Notes under the pieces: generated by a model
Told to the model about the DNA's origin: nothing
What the model saw: only the letters and a program-made list of their open reading frames with translations
Databases searched by the model: none
In this document: piece by piece, positions 1 through 7,013 of the stretch
Layout: each line of letters begins with the position of its first letter
Position numbering within the stretch: the stretch's first letter is position 1
Source of the DNA: Streptomyces iranensis
Lineage (GTDB): Bacteria; Actinomycetota; Actinomycetes; Streptomycetales; Streptomycetaceae
Direction: 5' to 3'
Length of the DNA: 64,000 nucleotides
Assembly: GCF_017874715.1 (NCBI RefSeq)
Contig: NZ_JAGGLR010000003.1
Location: 186,001-250,000, forward strand
Translations under genes and position numbers: made by a program

Positions 1-373
1 CCCGCGCGGGGACGATCAGCTCGTCGGCGTTGTCCGGCTGGACGGAGGGGAACGGTGACGCGACGTGGTGGACGTGCGTACACCCCGCCATCGCGTCGTC
101 CCAGCCGTCATCCGCGGTCAGGTCGGCGCTCACGATGTCGAGCCGCCCGCCGGGATCGACACCGGAGGCCGCGACGGCCGACCGGACGCTCGCGGCGGCG
201 CTGCTTTCCCGGCCGTGCGAACGGACCGTGGTGCGGACCCGATGGCCGCTCCGCAGCAGGCCGCTGATCACATGGGTGCCGAGATAGCCGCTGCCTCCTG
301 TCACCAGGACGAGTTCGCCACCACCGGCGTCGGCACCGGCGTCAGCGGGCATGGGGATCGTCTTGCCTTCCAT
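1..373 (-). CDS. NAD(P)-dependent epimerase/dehydratase-like protein, C-terminus missing (runs off left edge)
   Basis: The minus strand is open from an ATG at 373 to the window edge, giving 124 visible residues. Near residue 24 there is a Rossmann dinucleotide-binding motif, VTGGSGYLG, followed by GHRVRTTVRS, then the acidic strand end VSADLT and the HVASPF segment. This is the pattern of the extended SDR family (dihydroflavonol-reductase/epimerase type). The active-site YxxxK would lie outside the window, so activity cannot be judged. A second ATG at 352 is an alternative start. It begins 35 bp after the stop of the MerR gene in the same direction, so the two are probably co-transcribed. The substrate is unknown. 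Confidence 0.75.
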   Translation of the reverse strand, partial: MEGKTIPMPADAGADAGGGELVLVTGGSGYLGTHVISGLLRSGHRVRTTVRSHGRESSAAASVRSAVAASGVDPGGRLDIVSADLTADDGWDDAMAGCTHVHHVASPFPSVQPDNADELIVPAR

Positions 374-408
374 GGTTTGCTCTGTATTCCTTTCCCGAAC
401 GGTTTCTG

Positions 409-867
409 TCACAGCGCGTCCATGACGTCCATGAGCTCGTCGATCGCCTGCCGCTCCGCGTCGGCGTCGGCGCGCTCCCGTGCGTCCCACATGTCCGCTT
501 TGAGTTGTAGATAGCGCAGGCGCACCTTCATGAGCGCGATCTCCTGCTCCAGGCGGTCCGCGTTGCGCTGGAAGAGGTCGCGCAGCGGAACCACGCCCTG
601 CGCGCCCTCGTCGAGGAGGCTGAGGTAGGCACGCATGTCCCGCACGCTCATGCCGGTGGATCTCAGACACCCCAGCGACCTGATCGTCTCCACCACGCGG
701 GGGTGGTAGCGCCGGTGGCCACTGTCCCGGTCCCGGTCCACCGCGGGGATCAGGCCGATCTTCTCGTAGTAGCGCAGTGTCGGCTCGGAAAGGCCGCTCA
801 GCCTCGATACCTGCTGGATGGTCATCGGGGAGCCCCGGACCTCGGTCTCTGTCTCTGTCGCCGTCAT
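409..867 (-). CDS. MerR-family transcriptional regulator
   Basis: The protein is about 152 residues. The N-terminal winged helix is recognisable (MTIQQVSRLSGLSEPTLRYYEKIGL region, with TLRYYEKIGL as the family signature). It is followed by YHPRVVETIRSLGCLRSTGMSV, a long dimerisation helix and a short C-terminal effector region. No cysteine pair or triad of a metal-binding MerR is obvious in the C-terminus, so a small organic effector is more likely. The ATG at 867 is chosen because a dyad operator lies at 883-907 and a leaderless start fits the promoter geometry; an ATG at 825 just before the HTH is the main alternative. It probably controls itself and the downstream epimerase gene. Confidence 0.88.
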   Translation of the reverse strand: MTATETETEVRGSPMTIQQVSRLSGLSEPTLRYYEKIGLIPAVDRDRDSGHRRYHPRVVETIRSLGCLRSTGMSVRDMRAYLSLLDEGAQGVVPLRDLFQRNADRLEQEIALMKVRLRYLQLKADMWDARERADADAERQAIDELMDVMDAL

Positions 868-882
868 ATGTCGAGCATCCGA

Positions 883-907
883 CACTTGAAGCGCTTGAGG
901 TCAAGTG
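883..907 (-). promoter_or_regulatory. MerR-type dyad operator overlapping a promoter
   Basis: A 7-bp inverted repeat CACTTGA / TCAAGTG with an 11-bp centre lies immediately upstream of the MerR gene. Read on the minus strand it includes TTGACC (899-904) as a -35-like element, so the dyad sits in the -35/-10 spacer, as is typical for MerR operators. A further half site, TCAAGTG, occurs at about 918-925. Confidence 0.6.
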
Positions 908-918
908 AGCGCTCGCGA

Positions 919-2421
919 TCAAGTGGGACGGTCGGCGTTCCGCGCCGCCGCGGCGACGGCGGACGGGGGAGCGGTCGCGCCGGGGCGCCTTCCGGCCGTG
1001 GCGATGGGGACGTCCCGCATGAGGAGCAGTGCCCCGAGGGCGAGGAGCCCGGCCGCGCCGCCGCTCCAGGCGACGGTGGAGCCGATGGCTGTGGCGGTGG
1101 GCGCGGCCGCGCCGGAGTGGCCGATCAGGGACTGGGCACTGGCCAGGCCGACCGCGCCACCGATCTGCTTGGTGAGCGCGGAGCCCGCGGTGGCGGTGCC
1201 CATGTCCGCACGCGGGACGGCGCTCTGGGTGGCGATGGTGAGCCCGCCCATGGCCGGTCCGGCGCCGAGCCCGACGAGCAGCAGCAGAACGGACGTCAGC
1301 GCGAGAGGTGTCGTGGCCCGCAGGGCGACGAAGGCGGCGGTACCGGCGGTGAGCAGCCCCGCGCCGATCAGGAGGACCGGCTTGACGTGCCCGCTGCGCA
1401 GCACGGTGGCGGCGGTGAGCCGGTTGCCGAGGGTCATGCCGATGAGCAGGGGGAGCAGCAGCAGACCGGAGGCGGTGGCCGAGTGGCCGCGGATGTGCTG
1501 GAAGTACAGCGGCAGGAAGATCCCCACCGGCAGCGCGGCGACCTGGAAAAAGAAACCGGCGGTCAGCAGGGCGGTGTAGGTGCGGTGCCGGAACAGCCGC
1601 AGGGGCAGGACGGGGACGGCGGCCCGCCGCTCGACCGGTATGAGCGTGGCGAGCAGCACCAGACCGCCGAGCAGACAGCTCAGCACGGCCGGGTCCGTCC
1701 AGGAGGGCGCGTGTCCGGCTGTCGCGTTCCCCTTGAGGCTGAGGCCGGTCAGCGCGAGGGAGAGCCCGGCGGCGAGCAGGAGGATCCCCGCCACGTCGAG
1801 TCGGCCGGACGGCCGGGTGGCGGGACGGCGGTCGGGCAGGGCCAGGGCGATGACGGCGCCCGCGGCCAGCCCGAGCGGGAGGTTGAGCCAGAACGCCCAG
1901 CGCCAGCCGATGTGGTCGGCGAGTAACCCGCCGAGGAGCGGGCCGCCCACCATGCCCAGGATCATCATGGCGGCCATCGCCGTCTGCATCCGGATCAGCC
2001 CCTGGGGGCGGGACGGTGGGTGGAGGTCGCGGACCAGCGCCATGCCGAGGGTCAGCAGGGATCCCGCGCCCAGGCCCTGGAGCGCGCGAGAGAGGATCAG
2101 GGCGGGCATCGAGGCGGACAGGCCGCAGGCGACCGAGCCGAGCAGGAAGACGGCGAGCCCGCCGATCAGCAGCCGGCGGCGGCCGTGGAGGTCGGAGAAG
2201 CGGCCGTAGACCGGCACGCTGACCGAGGAGGTCAGCAGGTAGGCGGTGACGAGCCAGACGTACCAGGAGTCCCCTCCGCCGATCTGCTCGACGATGCGGG
2301 GCAGCGCGGTGCCGACCACGGTGCCGTCCAGCATGGCCAGGAAGGCGCAGCCCAGAAGGGCGAGCGTGACCAGGGTCCGGCGGCGGGGCGGGAGCGCCTC
2401 GTACGCGTCGGGTCCGGTCAC
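919..2421 (-). CDS. DHA2-type MFS drug/metabolite exporter
   Basis: This is a 500-residue, highly hydrophobic protein with about 14 predicted membrane spans, the size and topology of the EmrB/QacA (DHA2) proton antiporters. TM1 carries LDGTVVGTALPRI, the classical DHA2 N-terminal signature. Motif A is GRFSDLHGRRRLL after TM2, and an antiporter motif C-like stretch, GMVGGPLLGG, lies in TM5. Its start overlaps the stop of the upstream tetR gene by 4 bp (ATGA), so the two are translationally coupled. The usual arrangement is TetR repressing the pump until a ligand binds. The substrate cannot be told from sequence. Confidence 0.92.
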   Translation of the reverse strand: MTGPDAYEALPPRRRTLVTLALLGCAFLAMLDGTVVGTALPRIVEQIGGGDSWYVWLVTAYLLTSSVSVPVYGRFSDLHGRRRLLIGGLAVFLLGSVACGLSASMPALILSRALQGLGAGSLLTLGMALVRDLHPPSRPQGLIRMQTAMAAMMILGMVGGPLLGGLLADHIGWRWAFWLNLPLGLAAGAVIALALPDRRPATRPSGRLDVAGILLLAAGLSLALTGLSLKGNATAGHAPSWTDPAVLSCLLGGLVLLATLIPVERRAAVPVLPLRLFRHRTYTALLTAGFFFQVAALPVGIFLPLYFQHIRGHSATASGLLLLPLLIGMTLGNRLTAATVLRSGHVKPVLLIGAGLLTAGTAAFVALRATTPLALTSVLLLLVGLGAGPAMGGLTIATQSAVPRADMGTATAGSALTKQIGGAVGLASAQSLIGHSGAAAPTATAIGSTVAWSGGAAGLLALGALLLMRDVPIATAGRRPGATAPPSAVAAAARNADRPT

Positions 2422-3059
2422 CGGGCCTCCCGGGGCGCCGCGAGCGCGCCGTGCAGGAAGAGGTCCACGACTTCCTCGGTGGTCAGCGGGTCGGGGGCGC
2501 CGAGGCGCCCGGCCGACATCAGCGTCAGCTGGAAGGCGTCGGCGAGCCGTTCCGGGGCGAGCCGCAGGTGGTCCCGGTCGGGTTCGAACAGCGCGGCCAG
2601 CGCCGCGCGCGGCCGGACCAGGCTCGCCTCGCGGTCCGGGAGGCGGCCGTCCTTGCCGGGCTTGGGCGCCATGCGCTCCAGCCGCCCGGCCGCCGCGAGC
2701 GCTCCGGCGACCGCGCCGATGCGGCCCAGGTGCCCGCGCACCACATCGGCCGCCTCGGCGAGCCGGTCCGCCAGGGGCTGGTCCAGGGCGATCGACTCCA
2801 GATGGGCCACGGTGTCATCGGGCCGTACGGCTTCGGCCATACAGGCCGCGAGCAGGGCGTCCTTGTCCTCGAAGACCCGGAAGATCGTGCCTTCACCGAT
2901 GCCCGCTGCGCGGGCGATCTTCGCGGTCGTCACGGAGGCGCCGTATTCGACGACGAGGGGGAGCGCCGCGGCGACGATCATCGCGCGGCGCTGATCGGGA
3001 TCCATGGCCGGAGCACGGCGACGGGGCGGGGTGGAGGGGTTCTCTGCCTTCTCTGCCAT
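2418..3059 (-). CDS. TetR-family repressor of the MFS exporter
   Basis: The protein is 213 residues with an N-terminal TetR HTH at roughly residues 25-70 (RRAMIVAAALPLVVEYG, TTAKIARAAGIGEGTIFRVFEDKDALL). The C-terminal ligand domain is divergent. About 20 residues of basic, Pro-rich N-terminal extension precede the HTH. It is the first gene of the operon and overlaps the exporter by 4 bp. The perfect palindrome at 3071-3092, 11 bp upstream of its start, is the obvious operator, which implies autoregulation together with the pump. Confidence 0.92.
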   Translation of the reverse strand: MAEKAENPSTPPRRRAPAMDPDQRRAMIVAAALPLVVEYGASVTTAKIARAAGIGEGTIFRVFEDKDALLAACMAEAVRPDDTVAHLESIALDQPLADRLAEAADVVRGHLGRIGAVAGALAAAGRLERMAPKPGKDGRLPDREASLVRPRAALAALFEPDRDHLRLAPERLADAFQLTLMSAGRLGAPDPLTTEEVVDLFLHGALAAPREAR

Positions 3060-3070
3060 GCGGATACGGT

Positions 3071-3092
3071 ACGGAGTGAGTACTCACTCCGT
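3071..3092. promoter_or_regulatory. Perfect 22-bp palindrome, TetR operator
   Basis: Two 11-bp arms (ACGGAGTGAGT and its exact reverse complement) abut with no spacer. The core GAGTGAGTACTCACTC has the form of many TetR operators. It lies 11 bp upstream of the tetR start codon. Confidence 0.75.
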
Positions 3093-3166
3093 CAATGCGC
3101 GACGCGCGGCCGCGAGGGGAGTGGCGGTGGGGGCCGCAGCGAGACCTTCGGCTGCGACGTCGTCGG

Positions 3167-4072
3167 TCAGCGCGCGGCGAGCAGGGTCCGGCGCAGGGCG
3201 CGGCCCGCCTCGGACGGGGGATGGTTGCGCGAGGCGGCGAGGCCGAGACCGTGGAGCGGCGGCGGATCGGCGAGATCGACCTGGGTGAGGCCGGGCTGCG
3301 AGGCGATGGTCTCCTCGGCCACGAAGGCGAGCCCGAGACGCCGCCGGACCATGGTCAGGGCGGTGGTGGTGTCCACGACCTCCAGCGCCACGGTGCGCTG
3401 GACTCCGGCGGTGCCGAAGAGGCTGTCGACGATGGTGCGGTCGCCCCACCCCGCGGGGAAGTCGATGAAGCGGCGCTCGGCGAGGTCGGCGTAGGTCACG
3501 CCGCGGGCCTCGGCGAGGGGGTCGTCGGCGCGGCAGGCCAGCCCGAGGGGTATCCGCGACACGTCATCGATGACCAGATCCGGGCCGAGGACGGCGGGGC
3601 CGTGCGGGGGCACGGGCAGCAGCATGAGGTCGAACCTGCCCTCGCGCAGGGCGGTGGCGTGTCCGGCCAGCGGACCGGTCGAGTGGCGCAGCCGCACCAC
3701 GACATCGGGATGCTCGGCCTGAAACGCGCTCAAAGCGCCGATCAGGTCGAACGAGCCGGTGGACAGGACCGTCCCGAGCGTGACCGTGCCGCTGAGCCCC
3801 CCGGTGAGACGGCCCATGTCATCGCGCGCCCGCTGCGCCTCCGCGAGCAGGATCCGGGCCCGGGTCAGCAGCGTGCGCCCCGCGGTGGTCAGTTCCAGGG
3901 TGCGGTGCGAACGGTCGAAGAGCGCGGTCTGGAACTCCTGCTCCAGCCGGGCCACGGCGGCGGAGGCCGCCGACTGGACGACGTGTTCCCGCTGGGCGCC
4001 GCGGGTGAAGCTGCGCTCCTCGGCCACCGCGACGAAGTACGCCAGCTGCCGGAGCTCCACTGTCATCTCCAT
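3167..4072 (-). CDS. LysR-family transcriptional regulator
   Basis: The protein is 301 residues from the ATG at 4072; an ATG at 4066 is equally possible. The N-terminal winged HTH reads LRQLAYFVAVAEERSFTRGAQ followed by VQSAASAAVARLEQEFQTALFDR, typical of LysR. A periplasmic-binding-like effector domain follows (SGTVTLGTVLSTG onward). It is divergent from a two-gene unit at 4235-6243 encoding a small unknown protein and an FAD hydroxylase, which it probably activates in response to an aromatic or metabolite ligand. Confidence 0.9.
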   Translation of the reverse strand: MEMTVELRQLAYFVAVAEERSFTRGAQREHVVQSAASAAVARLEQEFQTALFDRSHRTLELTTAGRTLLTRARILLAEAQRARDDMGRLTGGLSGTVTLGTVLSTGSFDLIGALSAFQAEHPDVVVRLRHSTGPLAGHATALREGRFDLMLLPVPPHGPAVLGPDLVIDDVSRIPLGLACRADDPLAEARGVTYADLAERRFIDFPAGWGDRTIVDSLFGTAGVQRTVALEVVDTTTALTMVRRRLGLAFVAEETIASQPGLTQVDLADPPPLHGLGLAASRNHPPSEAGRALRRTLLAAR

Positions 4073-4234
4073 TCGCGATGCCACACAGCACACATCATCG
4101 TTGGACACGATACCTATGGGCCCGCCACCGTGGAGGGGAAGCGGAACGCCCCGGCCGGACGGCCCGGTTCGACGCCGCATTCCCCCAACTTCCCCGTGCT
4201 CCAACGCACTTCACCACGAAAGGCGTCCATCGTC

Positions 4235-4735
4235 ATGAGCGTCTCGGCCATCCAGATCGGGCTCCACCCCGATGCCATCGACTACGAGGCGCCGGAGTTC
4301 GCCGCCTTCGCCGGTCTGACTCGGGAGAGGTTGCGCGCCGCCAACGACGACAACCTCGCCCTGTTGCGCGACGCCGGATACGAGGCGGACGGATGTCAGA
4401 TCGACTTCGGGGAGACCGCCCTCGGCACCATCCGCGCCATGCTCGGCCGCAAGCGCTACGACGCGGTCCTCATCGGCGCCGGGGTACGGCTCACCGCAGG
4501 CAACACGCTGCTCTTCGAATCCATCGTCAACCTCGTCCACACCGCGCTGCCCCACGCGCGGTTCATCTTCAACCACTCCGCCGCGGCCACCCCTGACGAC
4601 ATCCGCCGCCACTACCCCGGCCCGGCGTCCACCGTTCCCCTCGACATCCCCCGTGACCTCGAGGAGGCCGCGAAGAAGAACCCCGGCAACGCCGCCCGCC
4701 CCGAAGCCGCCCACGGCCAGAGGGAGACGCGGTGA
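4235..4735 (+). CDS. Small conserved-type protein of unknown function
   Basis: This is a 166-residue soluble protein. The visible pattern is an N-terminal segment IQIGLHPDAIDY, a central strand-turn VLIGAGVRLT and a polar C-terminal tail. I do not recognise a characterised family. VLIGAGV is reminiscent of a nucleotide-binding strand, but there is no full Rossmann fingerprint. Its stop overlaps the GTG start of the downstream FAD monooxygenase by 4 bp (GTGA), so the two are translationally coupled and probably act together. LysR at 3167-4072 is divergent. Confidence 0.7.
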   Translation: MSVSAIQIGLHPDAIDYEAPEFAAFAGLTRERLRAANDDNLALLRDAGYEADGCQIDFGETALGTIRAMLGRKRYDAVLIGAGVRLTAGNTLLFESIVNLVHTALPHARFIFNHSAAATPDDIRRHYPGPASTVPLDIPRDLEEAAKKNPGNAARPEAAHGQRETR

Positions 4736-6243
4736 CCGCCCCGTCCCGGCCCCACGAGGAGGCGAATCCGGACCTCCACCCCACGGATGTGCTCGTCGTC
4801 GGCGGCGGGCCGACCGGAATGACCCTGGCCGGGGATCTGGCCCGAGCCGGACGCGCGGTCACCGTGCTGGAACGCCGGCCGGCGATCCATCCGTCCAGCC
4901 GTGCCTTCGTCACCATGCCGCGCACGCTGGAAGTCCTCGACAGCCGCGGTCTGGCGGACGGCCTCCTGGCCGAGGCGAACACCACCGAAGCCGTCCACCT
5001 GTTCGCGGGCGCCACGCTCGACCTGACACATCTGCCCTCCCGCCACCGATACGGGATGATCACCCCGCAGACCAACGTGGACCAGGCGCTCGAACGCTAC
5101 GCCCGCGACCAGGGCGCCCAGGTGCTGCGCGGCACCGAGGTCACCGGCGTCGCACAGGAAGCCGACGCGGTCACTGTCACCGCCCGCACCAACGGCGGCG
5201 GACCCGCGTCCACGTGGCGAGCCCGGTACGTCGTGGGGGCGGACGGGGCACACAGCACCGTCCGCGACCTCCTGGGCGCCGACTTCCCCGGCAAGACGGT
5301 CCTGAACTCCGTGGTACTGGCCGACGTCCGCCTCACCGACGGCCCGGCGGGAAACGGGCTCACCCTGGGCAACACCCCCGAGGTCTTCGGCTTCCTCGTG
5401 CCGTACGGGAAGGCGCGCCCCGGCTGGTACCGGTCGATGACCTGGGACCGTCGCCACCAACTGCCCGACCGGGCCGCGGTGGAGGAGGGGGAGGTCACCC
5501 GGGTACTGGCCGAGGCCATGGGGCGCGACGTCGGAGTGCGTGAGATCGGCTGGCACTCCCGGTTCCACTGCGAGGAACGCCAGGTCCGCTCGTACCGGCA
5601 CGGCCGGGTCTTCCTCGCCGGGGACGCCGCCCACGTACACTCCCCGATGGGCGGCCAGGGCATGAACACCGGTATCCAGGACGCGGCCAACCTCGCCTGG
5701 AAACTCGACCTCGCCCTCGGCGGCGCCGACCCGGCCATCCTGGACACCTACCACCGGGAGCGCCACCCCGTCGGCCGCCGTGTCCTGCTCCAGAGCGGGG
5801 CCATGATGCGCGCCGCCACCCTCGGGCCGCGCCCGGCACGGTGGCTGCGCGACCATCTGGCCCCGGCCCTGCTGGGCGTCGGCCGGGTGCGCGACACCAT
5901 CGCCGGAAGCTTCACCGCAGTCACCCTGCGCTATCCGCGCGGACGGCGCCGGCACGCGCTGGTGGGCACCCGCGCCACCGAAGTGCCCCTCGCCGAGGGC
6001 AGGTTGCCCGAACTGCAGCGGGCCGGTGGCTTTCTGCTGATCCGCGAGAAGGGCGCGTCGCGTGTCGACACCACGGTGCCCCAGGCCGGACGCACCGACT
6101 CCGGCCCCGCCCTGCTGGTCCGCCCCGACGGCTATATCGCCTGGGCGGGACCCGGGGTCCGTACGGACGGTCCCGACGGCTGGCACACCACATGGCGGGC
6201 CTGGACCGGCCCGGCCGCCGAAGCGGTCCGCGCCGGGGGCTGA
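4732..6243 (+). CDS. FAD-dependent aromatic monooxygenase (group A flavoprotein hydroxylase)
   Basis: The protein is 503 residues from a GTG start overlapping the preceding gene. The FAD ADP-binding motif GGGPTG is at residues 24-29. A DG motif, VVGADGAHSTVRDLLG, lies mid-protein, and the second FAD motif, LAGDAAHVHSPMGGQGMNTGIQD, is near residue 300. A thioredoxin-like C-terminal part follows. This is the PF01494 architecture of phenol, polyketide and MhpA-type hydroxylases, which use NAD(P)H and O2. The substrate is unknown. The divergent LysR gene suggests induction by an aromatic compound. Confidence 0.9.
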   Translation: MTAPSRPHEEANPDLHPTDVLVVGGGPTGMTLAGDLARAGRAVTVLERRPAIHPSSRAFVTMPRTLEVLDSRGLADGLLAEANTTEAVHLFAGATLDLTHLPSRHRYGMITPQTNVDQALERYARDQGAQVLRGTEVTGVAQEADAVTVTARTNGGGPASTWRARYVVGADGAHSTVRDLLGADFPGKTVLNSVVLADVRLTDGPAGNGLTLGNTPEVFGFLVPYGKARPGWYRSMTWDRRHQLPDRAAVEEGEVTRVLAEAMGRDVGVREIGWHSRFHCEERQVRSYRHGRVFLAGDAAHVHSPMGGQGMNTGIQDAANLAWKLDLALGGADPAILDTYHRERHPVGRRVLLQSGAMMRAATLGPRPARWLRDHLAPALLGVGRVRDTIAGSFTAVTLRYPRGRRRHALVGTRATEVPLAEGRLPELQRAGGFLLIREKGASRVDTTVPQAGRTDSGPALLVRPDGYIAWAGPGVRTDGPDGWHTTWRAWTGPAAEAVRAGG

Positions 6244-6313
6244 ACAGGGAGATGCCGGGGCTGAACAGGGGATGGAGGGATGGCGCCGGGCGGGCGGCCC
6301 GGCGCCGATGCCC

Positions 6314-6772
6314 TCATCCGTTCCCCGCCGCCTGCCTGGCGGACTGGGAGCCGGGCAGGGCGGTGGCGGGTGGTTCCTCCGGCCGTCCCTTGCGGAGGAT
6401 CCGGAGCGGCGACGGGCCGCCCCGGAAACACCACAGCGCGATGACCGGATCGCAGATCGCACAGCCCAGCGACGAGCCATGGGCGAAGGGGACGATGGGG
6501 TTGCCCTTGATGTGGTGCACGATGTCCCACGCGGTGTGCAGCAGCCAGCCGATGCCGATGAAGGTCCACGACTCCAGGCCACGGTAGGCCACATAGGTGG
6601 CGACCACGGTGAAGGCGAACTCCCAGCCGTCCAGGCCACCGCCGCTGAGGTAGGCGGCACCCGCTCCGCCGACCATGATCGCGTTGAAGCGCCGTCGGTG
6701 GGGTTCGCGGATCAGGGACATCAGGAGCGCGTAGAGGACACCGATGAAGACCGGAGCGATGTATTGGATCAT
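6314..6772 (-). CDS. DUF6010-like integral membrane protein
   Basis: This is a 152-residue protein with about four hydrophobic helices. It starts MIQYIAPVFIGVLYALLMSL and has conserved-looking polar membrane-edge motifs: WLLHTAWDIVHH, NPIVPFAHGSS, GCAICDPVIALW. I recall this pattern from the DUF6010 family, whose function is unknown. The HH and CxxC-like residues could bind a metal, but that is inference. It stands alone between convergent or unrelated genes. Confidence 0.75.
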   Translation of the reverse strand: MIQYIAPVFIGVLYALLMSLIREPHRRRFNAIMVGGAGAAYLSGGGLDGWEFAFTVVATYVAYRGLESWTFIGIGWLLHTAWDIVHHIKGNPIVPFAHGSSLGCAICDPVIALWCFRGGPSPLRILRKGRPEEPPATALPGSQSARQAAGNG

Positions 6773-7013
6773 GCGGAAGAACTTCCTGCGGGTGACGGGA
6801 GGTTGGCCGCCCTGGTACGGCGAAACACACCGTCCGTGCCACCTCCACGGACGGGCCGGTGGCGCGACCGGGAACCGGCGCGGCGACGGTTCACCACGCT
6901 AGATCCGCCCCCGGCCGCTCCACAGGGCCATTCCCGACACGTTCCAACGGATAATCGCCGGGGCCGGATCATCGCCGGGGGGGGGCCTCCGCCCGGCCAC
7001 GCTCAGGGCCGGA

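Noticed and set aside
6951..7012. G-rich tract with nine consecutive G and repeated GGGCCGGATCA
   Set aside because: No convincing stem-loop with defined arms and no link to a regulatory role; probably simple-sequence noise in a non-coding gap.
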